From: ZC4RG17 sp036259475
Lineage (GTDB): Bacteria > Actinomycetota > Acidimicrobiia > Spongiisociales > ZC4RG35
Reading direction: 5' to 3'
Assembly (NCBI GenBank): GCA_036259475.1
Contig: DATABS010000056.1
Span: forward strand, 49,769-113,768
DNA length: 64,000 nt
The notes under the pieces were generated by a model. The model was not told the DNA's origin. It saw only the letters and a list, made by a program, of their open reading frames with translations, and did not search any database. The number at the start of each line of letters is the position of its first letter. The first letter of the stretch is position 1. Shown here piece after piece: positions 60,657-64,000 of the stretch. A program made the position numbers and the translations under genes.

Positions 60657-61523
60657 ATGGATTTCACCACTCTCACCTATCGAACCGACGAGGCGGTCGC
60701 CACGATCACGCTCAACCGGCCCGACCGGCTGAACGCCATCAACGACGCCATGCCGGGTGAGATAGCCGCCGCCGTCGACCGGGCCGAGGCAGATGACGAT
60801 GTGCACGTCATCGTGGTGACTGGGGCGGGAAGGGCTTTCTGCGCCGGCTACGACCTCAAGGAGTACGCCGAGGCCGAGGACGCCATCTACAGCCAGGAGA
60901 TGCCGTGGGATCCGATGCTCGACTACCGGCTCATGAGTCGCAACACCGAGCATTTCATGCGTCTGTTCCACTGCTACAAGCCCACGGTCGCCAAGGTGCG
61001 AGGATTCGCCGTCGCCGGCGGTTCCGACATCGCCCTGGCCTGTGACCTGGTCGTCATGGCAGAAGACGCCCGGATCGGCTATCCCCCGGCGCGGGTGTGG
61101 GGGTGTCCTTCTACCGCCATGTGGGTCTACCGGCTGGGACCGGAGAGAGCGAAACGGATGCTCTTCACCGGCGACCTGATCACTGGCCGCGAAGCCGCCG
61201 CGATGGGCCTGGTCCTGGAGGCGGTCCCCGATGCCCGACTCGACGAGAGAGTGGATGCCCTCGCCGCCCGGATGGCCGGGGTGCCGCGCAACCAGTTGAT
61301 GATGCAGAAGCTGTTGATCAACCAGACACTGGAGAACATGGGACTCCGGTCCAGCCAGCTGACCGCCACCCTCTTCGACGGAATCACCCGTCACAGTCCG
61401 GAGGGCATGTGGTTCAAACGGAGGGCCGAGGAGATCGGATTCAACGAGGCTGTCAGGGAACGGGACTCGGGCGATGTGATCGCTCCCGGTGTCAGCCGCC
61501 GGACGCCGGGCAGCGCCTCATGA
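60657..61523 (+). CDS. Enoyl-CoA hydratase/isomerase-family protein, divergent active site
   Basis: 288 residues, crotonase fold: ATITLNRPDRLNAINDAM, VTGAGRAFCAGYDLKEYAE (oxyanion hole), KVRGFAVAGGSDIALACDLV and YRLGPERAKRMLFTGDLITGREAAAMGLV. The usual general-base Glu pair (GG.cELA and .fg.PE) reads GGSDIALA and IGYPPARVWG, so ordinary hydration is doubtful. TACCGT lies 6 bases before ATG 60657. Overlaps the next gene by four bases. Confidence 0.88.
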   Translation: MDFTTLTYRTDEAVATITLNRPDRLNAINDAMPGEIAAAVDRAEADDDVHVIVVTGAGRAFCAGYDLKEYAEAEDAIYSQEMPWDPMLDYRLMSRNTEHFMRLFHCYKPTVAKVRGFAVAGGSDIALACDLVVMAEDARIGYPPARVWGCPSTAMWVYRLGPERAKRMLFTGDLITGREAAAMGLVLEAVPDARLDERVDALAARMAGVPRNQLMMQKLLINQTLENMGLRSSQLTATLFDGITRHSPEGMWFKRRAEEIGFNEAVRERDSGDVIAPGVSRRTPGSAS

Positions 61524-62257
61524 GCTCGCCCGCCGCCCGTGTCCGGGCCGAGCTCCAGGCACGCACCGGCGTCGACTTCGCCACTTACGCCGACGACGAG
61601 TTCATCGACGCCGTGACCGGGTGGTCGGGACTGCTGGCACTGGGGAAGGAGTTGGCAGTGGCCGGTGGCATAGGCCTGGGAGTGCTGGCCGTAGCCGTGA
61701 TCTGGGCGCTGACCGGAGACCACGGGTTCGACACCTCGGTGGGACTGATCCTGGGCGGATTGGTCGCCGGGGTGGGAGCGGGTCTGACGTACTTCGCCGT
61801 CGGGGTACGCCGCCGCGCCCCGGAAGAGGCCTCCAAGGTCTTCGATGTCGCCGGAGAGATGGCCGACCGGGTAGCGGCCGACATCGCCGATGGCCGTCTG
61901 GAGATCAGCGCTTCCGACACCGCCCGCGGCGTGGCCATCGCCGCCGCCATCCCCGCCCTCACGCGGGCTGCCCAGAGACGATTCCCCTTGGCGGGCTTGC
62001 TCATCGCTCCGGCTCTGGGGTCGATCATCAGCCGGACACTGTTCCGTGTCTGGCCGTCAGGAGGCGCTCCCACGCCGCTTTCCGGCCTCGAACGACCCGC
62101 GCGCGGTATCGAACAGGCGCTGGAGTCGGTGCGGGCGGCGGTCATCCCCAGGCTGAGCCGGGCCGTGCGCTGGGCCAGTCTCCCGTTCATCGCCGCCGGC
62201 GCGGTTCTGATGGTGATGGGCGCATTCATCGCACTGATCTCGCTCTCGGTCGCCTGA
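61520..62257 (+). CDS. Membrane protein, unknown function
   Basis: 245 residues. Cytoplasmic N-terminus (PAARVRAELQARTGVDFATYADDEFIDAV), two adjacent helices (about 42-95), a hydrophilic helical middle (EEASKVFDVAGEMADRVAADIADG), a weak hydrophobic stretch (FPLAGLLIAPALGSIISRTLF) and a C-terminal helix (PFIAAGAVLMVMGAFIALISL). No family recognised. Four-base overlap with the crotonase; 40 bases before the sigma-factor start. Confidence 0.7.
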   Translation: MSSPAARVRAELQARTGVDFATYADDEFIDAVTGWSGLLALGKELAVAGGIGLGVLAVAVIWALTGDHGFDTSVGLILGGLVAGVGAGLTYFAVGVRRRAPEEASKVFDVAGEMADRVAADIADGRLEISASDTARGVAIAAAIPALTRAAQRRFPLAGLLIAPALGSIISRTLFRVWPSGGAPTPLSGLERPARGIEQALESVRAAVIPRLSRAVRWASLPFIAAGAVLMVMGAFIALISLSVA

Positions 62258-62297
62258 GGTGCAACGGGCGTGGGGTCACGGGGGTTCTCCTTTGTTG

Positions 62298-62813
62298 ATG
62301 GACGAACTGTGCCGACGCCTGGCCACCGATCTCGACATGGCGTTCCCTGACCTGGTGGACGCTCTGGCGGACGACGTCTACTCGGGTCTCCGGCGACTGG
62401 CCGGAGCCGACGAGGCTCAAGACCTCACCCAGGAGGCGTTCATCCGCGCCTACCGGGCCTTGGCGGCGTACGACCCTGAACGGGTCGCGGCTCTGCGGCT
62501 CCGCGGGTGGATATGGACGATTGCCCTCAACCTGGGTCGCAACCATGCCCGGGACCGAGCGCGCCGCCCCACCCCCGTCGAGTTGGAAGACCGCTACGGA
62601 GTGGATGACCCCGAGCCGCCCGACTCTGCAGCCTGGGACCGGAGGCTGGCGACCCTTCCAACCGCCCAACGCCGGGCGGTGGTGCTACGCCATGTGGTCG
62701 GTCTCGACTACGAGGAGATCGCCGACGCCACAGGCAGGCCAGAGGGAACAGTGAAGAGCGACGTCCATCGCGGATTGGACAAGCTACGCCGAGTGATGGA
62801 GGAAGAGGAATGA
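62298..62813 (+). CDS. ECF-type sigma factor coupled to alkyltransferase
   Basis: 171 residues. Sigma-2: FPDLVDALADDVYSGLRRLAGADEAQDLTQEAFIRAYRALAAYDPERVAALRLRGWIWTIALNLGRNHARDR; sigma-4: RLATLPTAQRRAVVLRHVVGLDYEEIADATGRPEGTVKSDVHRGLDKLRRVM. Compact ECF layout. ATG 62298 chosen; earlier starts are possible. Its stop overlaps the ATG of the Ogt-Ada fusion by four bases, the place usually held by an anti-sigma gene. Confidence 0.9.
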   Translation: MDELCRRLATDLDMAFPDLVDALADDVYSGLRRLAGADEAQDLTQEAFIRAYRALAAYDPERVAALRLRGWIWTIALNLGRNHARDRARRPTPVELEDRYGVDDPEPPDSAAWDRRLATLPTAQRRAVVLRHVVGLDYEEIADATGRPEGTVKSDVHRGLDKLRRVMEEEE

Positions 62814-63547
62814 ACACGTCGATCGAAGCCGGACTGGCAGCCTTGGGCGGGCCGGCGCCCACGATGACCGCCCCGGCGGTGGCGCTGGGGACCGGCCTCG
62901 TCGCCGGATTCAGCGTCTACGAGGCTCCCGTGGGAGAGGTGGCCGTGACGTTCACTCCAGAAGGGGTGCGGTCGGTCAGACTGGTGGAAGAGGTGGGGGG
63001 CGAGGCGATGGAGGCGCGTCCTCCCCGGGCATGGGCGGAGAAGATCCGTCGGGCGCTCGACGAGGGCCGCCCCGGGGACCTTCCCCTCGACCTGACGTCG
63101 GTGACGCCGTTTCGACGCCGGGTGTTGGACCAGGCAGCCACGATTCCCAGGGGCGAAGTTCGCTCCTACGGGTGGCTGGCACGGCACGTAGGGAGCCCGG
63201 GAGCTTCCCGGGCCGTGGGGTCGGCCATGGCCACCAACCCGGTCCCGTTGATCATTCCCTGCCACCGGGTGGTGCGTTCCGACGGGCACATAGGCGCCTA
63301 CTCGCTGGGCGGGCCCCACAACAAGTGGGCTCTGCTGTCCCATGAGGGAGCCGAACCCGACCAGCTCGAGGATCTGGCGGCGGCCGGGATCCGCTATGTG
63401 GGTTCGGATACGACCGGTATCTTCTGCGTGCCCTCCTGTCGCAACGCGCGGCGCATCACCTCGCCTCACCGGGTGGGGATGCGATCGGAGAAAGAGGCCG
63501 AAATGGCCGGGTTTCGACCCTGCCGGGTTTGCCGGCCGCTGGGATGA
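62810..63547 (+). CDS. Methylated-DNA-cysteine methyltransferase fused to Ada-type zinc domain
   Basis: 245 residues. A ~40-residue N-terminal segment (MNTSIEAGLAALGG), then an Ogt/AGT domain: VTPFRRRVLDQAATIPRGEVRSYGWLARHVG, SRAVGSAMATNPVPLIIPCHRVVRSDG with acceptor Cys151. The C-terminal ~55 residues (YVGSDTTGIFCVPSC ... FRPCRVCRPL) are an Ada metal-binding domain with Cys206, 210, 238 and 241, which in E. coli Ada accepts methyl from phosphotriesters. The AraC-type HTH of Ada is absent and the domain order is reversed. Translationally coupled to a sigma factor. Confidence 0.9.
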   Translation: MNTSIEAGLAALGGPAPTMTAPAVALGTGLVAGFSVYEAPVGEVAVTFTPEGVRSVRLVEEVGGEAMEARPPRAWAEKIRRALDEGRPGDLPLDLTSVTPFRRRVLDQAATIPRGEVRSYGWLARHVGSPGASRAVGSAMATNPVPLIIPCHRVVRSDGHIGAYSLGGPHNKWALLSHEGAEPDQLEDLAAAGIRYVGSDTTGIFCVPSCRNARRITSPHRVGMRSEKEAEMAGFRPCRVCRPLG

Positions 63548-63560
63548 GGCACGAATAGGA

Positions 63561-63586
63561 GAGAGCCCGCCGGATGGCGGGCTCTC
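63561..63586. terminator. Bidirectional hairpin between alkyltransferase and small basic gene
   Basis: Perfect 11-base stem GAGAGCCCGCC (63561-63571) / GGCGGGCTCTC (63576-63586) with loop ggat, exactly between two convergent stop codons (63547 and 63589). No long T-run on either side. Confidence 0.75.
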
Positions 63587-63588
63587 GT

Positions 63589-63741
63589 CTATCTGGACCT
63601 CACAGAGGGCTTGGGCCGTCGAGGTCTTCGGTAGCGTTCGTTGTCACGTTTGCGGTTGACGGGACGCTGGGCTTCGGGACGGTGGTACCGGGCTCTGCGG
63701 ACGGCGTCGACCGCGCGATATGAGGTATGCATGGTCTCCAT
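63589..63741 (-). CDS. Small very basic protein (50 aa)
   Basis: ATG 63741 (or in-frame ATG 63732), 50 residues: METMHTSYRAVDAVRRARYH, then an Arg/Pro-rich tail including RPVNRKRDNERYRRPRRPKP. About one third of residues are Arg or Lys, so nucleic-acid or ribosome binding is a fair guess. AAAGGA lies directly upstream of the ATG at 63741, close but usable for 63732. Ends at the hairpin shared with the alkyltransferase gene. No family recognised. Confidence 0.5.
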   Translation of the reverse strand: METMHTSYRAVDAVRRARYHRPEAQRPVNRKRDNERYRRPRRPKPSVRSR

Positions 63742-63828
63742 TCCTTTGGGGTCGGTCGCGTCGTCAGACGGCCGAAAGGTCAGGGAAACTCGCCGGAGCG
63801 AGTTGCGATGGACGGGCGCTGGGCTCCG

Positions 63829-63882
63829 TCAGCCGGCGACGCCGGTGACGGGAAGGGCGCCGTTGCGAATGAACAGCATCAT
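63829..63882 (-). CDS. 17-residue ORF with strong ribosome-binding site (leader peptide?)
   Basis: ATGATG... encodes MMLFIRNGALPVTGVAG-stop. AAAGGAGATTCAA directly before it is one of the best Shine-Dalgarno sequences in the window, in DNA where many genes lack one. A promoter-like pair lies 30-60 bases upstream. The stop is 87 bases before the small basic gene, so it could be a regulatory leader peptide or a short product in its own right. Confidence 0.45.
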   Translation of the reverse strand: MMLFIRNGALPVTGVAG

Positions 63883-63904
63883 TTGAATCTCCTTTCCGTC
63901 GAGA

Positions 63905-63939
63905 GCCGGAACGCTAACCGGACACCGACCCAGTGTCCA
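63905..63939 (-). promoter_or_regulatory. Promoter of the tiny-gene locus
   Basis: On the minus strand TGGACA (63939-63934) and TAGCGT (63916-63911) are 17 bases apart. GGACAC/GTGTCC around the -35 and spacer forms a small dyad that could be an operator. Predicted start of transcription is about 63904, giving a ~22-base leader with the AAAGGAG site. Confidence 0.5.
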
Positions 63940-63972
63940 GGGAATTACGGAAGACAACTCCGTTTTCGCGCA

Positions 63973-64000
63973 TGGAATGCACGCGATAGCGTGCATTCCA
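63973..64000. repeat. Perfect 12-base inverted repeat at window edge
   Basis: TGGAATGCACGC (63973-63984), gata, GCGTGCATTCCA (63989-64000). May be a terminator of a gene to the right or an operator upstream of the tiny-gene promoter; the edge of the window prevents deciding. Confidence 0.7.

Noticed and set aside
62810..63547. Frameshifted or truncated Ada
   Set aside because: The frame is continuous, both domains have all key Cys, and the order AGT then zinc domain is inconsistent with a simple truncation of Ada.
63829..63882. LPxTG sortase signal in the 17-residue peptide (LPVTG)
   Set aside because: A sortase substrate needs a signal peptide and a hydrophobic tail with basic residues; this ORF has neither, so the match is chance.
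1..64000. tRNA or rRNA genes
   Set aside because: No intergenic stretch shows a cloverleaf with T-loop GGTTCGAATCC-type sequence or rRNA segments.

Overview
This 64 kb stretch is GC-rich and densely packed, with many 1- to 4-base start/stop overlaps. It looks like chromosomal DNA of a high-GC actinobacterium, most likely Acidimicrobiia or a close relative. Supporting signs are SLH-like surface repeats of the type GC..(5-8)..FCP..(V)TRG.MA.FL.RAL, Thr/Pro-rich lipoprotein linkers, LigC and LigD-polymerase encoded separately, and many genes whose start codon lies only 6-9 bases after a TANNNT -10 box (leaderless style). The assignment is inference from gene style; no rRNA or other marker gene is present. 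I see no transposase, integrase, phage gene, CRISPR array, tRNA or rRNA.

Layout. 1-4851: partial ScyD/ScyE-like secreted protein, then an operon of an O-antigen-ligase-like/TPR membrane protein, an ECF sigma factor and a membrane-anchored sensor-like protein. 4901-15973: SLH-repeat transglycosylase with a structured leader, L-2-hydroxyglutarate oxidase, EVE protein, AzlCD exporter, HAD phosphatase, purine nucleoside phosphorylase, ATP-dependent DNA ligase, an SLH-repeat metzincin protease, nitroreductase and a PNPOx-like protein. 16008-23348: two-permease ABC exporter under a MerR-type promoter, hutU-hutF histidine catabolism genes, and a small operon ending in a lipoprotein. 23398-33327: Dus, thioesterase, cupin, Maf, amidohydrolase, tandem S41 proteases, MsrA, YpfJ-like metallopeptidase and a coiled-coil transglycosylase. 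33334-40097: degenerate ABC ATPase, glycogen genes glgX/glgC with a cyclic-nucleotide-binding-type protein, and hypotheticals. 40152-47298: fused molybdenum hydroxylase, YihY protein, LigC and LigD-type polymerase. 47302-57841: thiolase, methyltransferase, class V aminotransferase-fold protein, CBS protein, upp, MOSC, VOC, cobO, EamA permease, an altered dienelactone hydrolase and a CPA1 antiporter. 57943-64000: aldo/keto reductase, MFS exporter, crotonase, membrane protein, an ECF sigma factor coupled to an Ogt-Ada(Zn) fusion, and two very small genes.

Most genes are ordinary housekeeping or accessory metabolism. The items most worth following are the sigma factor/alkyltransferase-sensor pair at 62298-63547, the tiny-gene locus at 63589-64000, the folded leader at 5864-6060, the MerR-like promoter at 15970-16000, and several intergenic palindrome families (4852/18586 and 51571/52507) that appear to be dispersed repeats.
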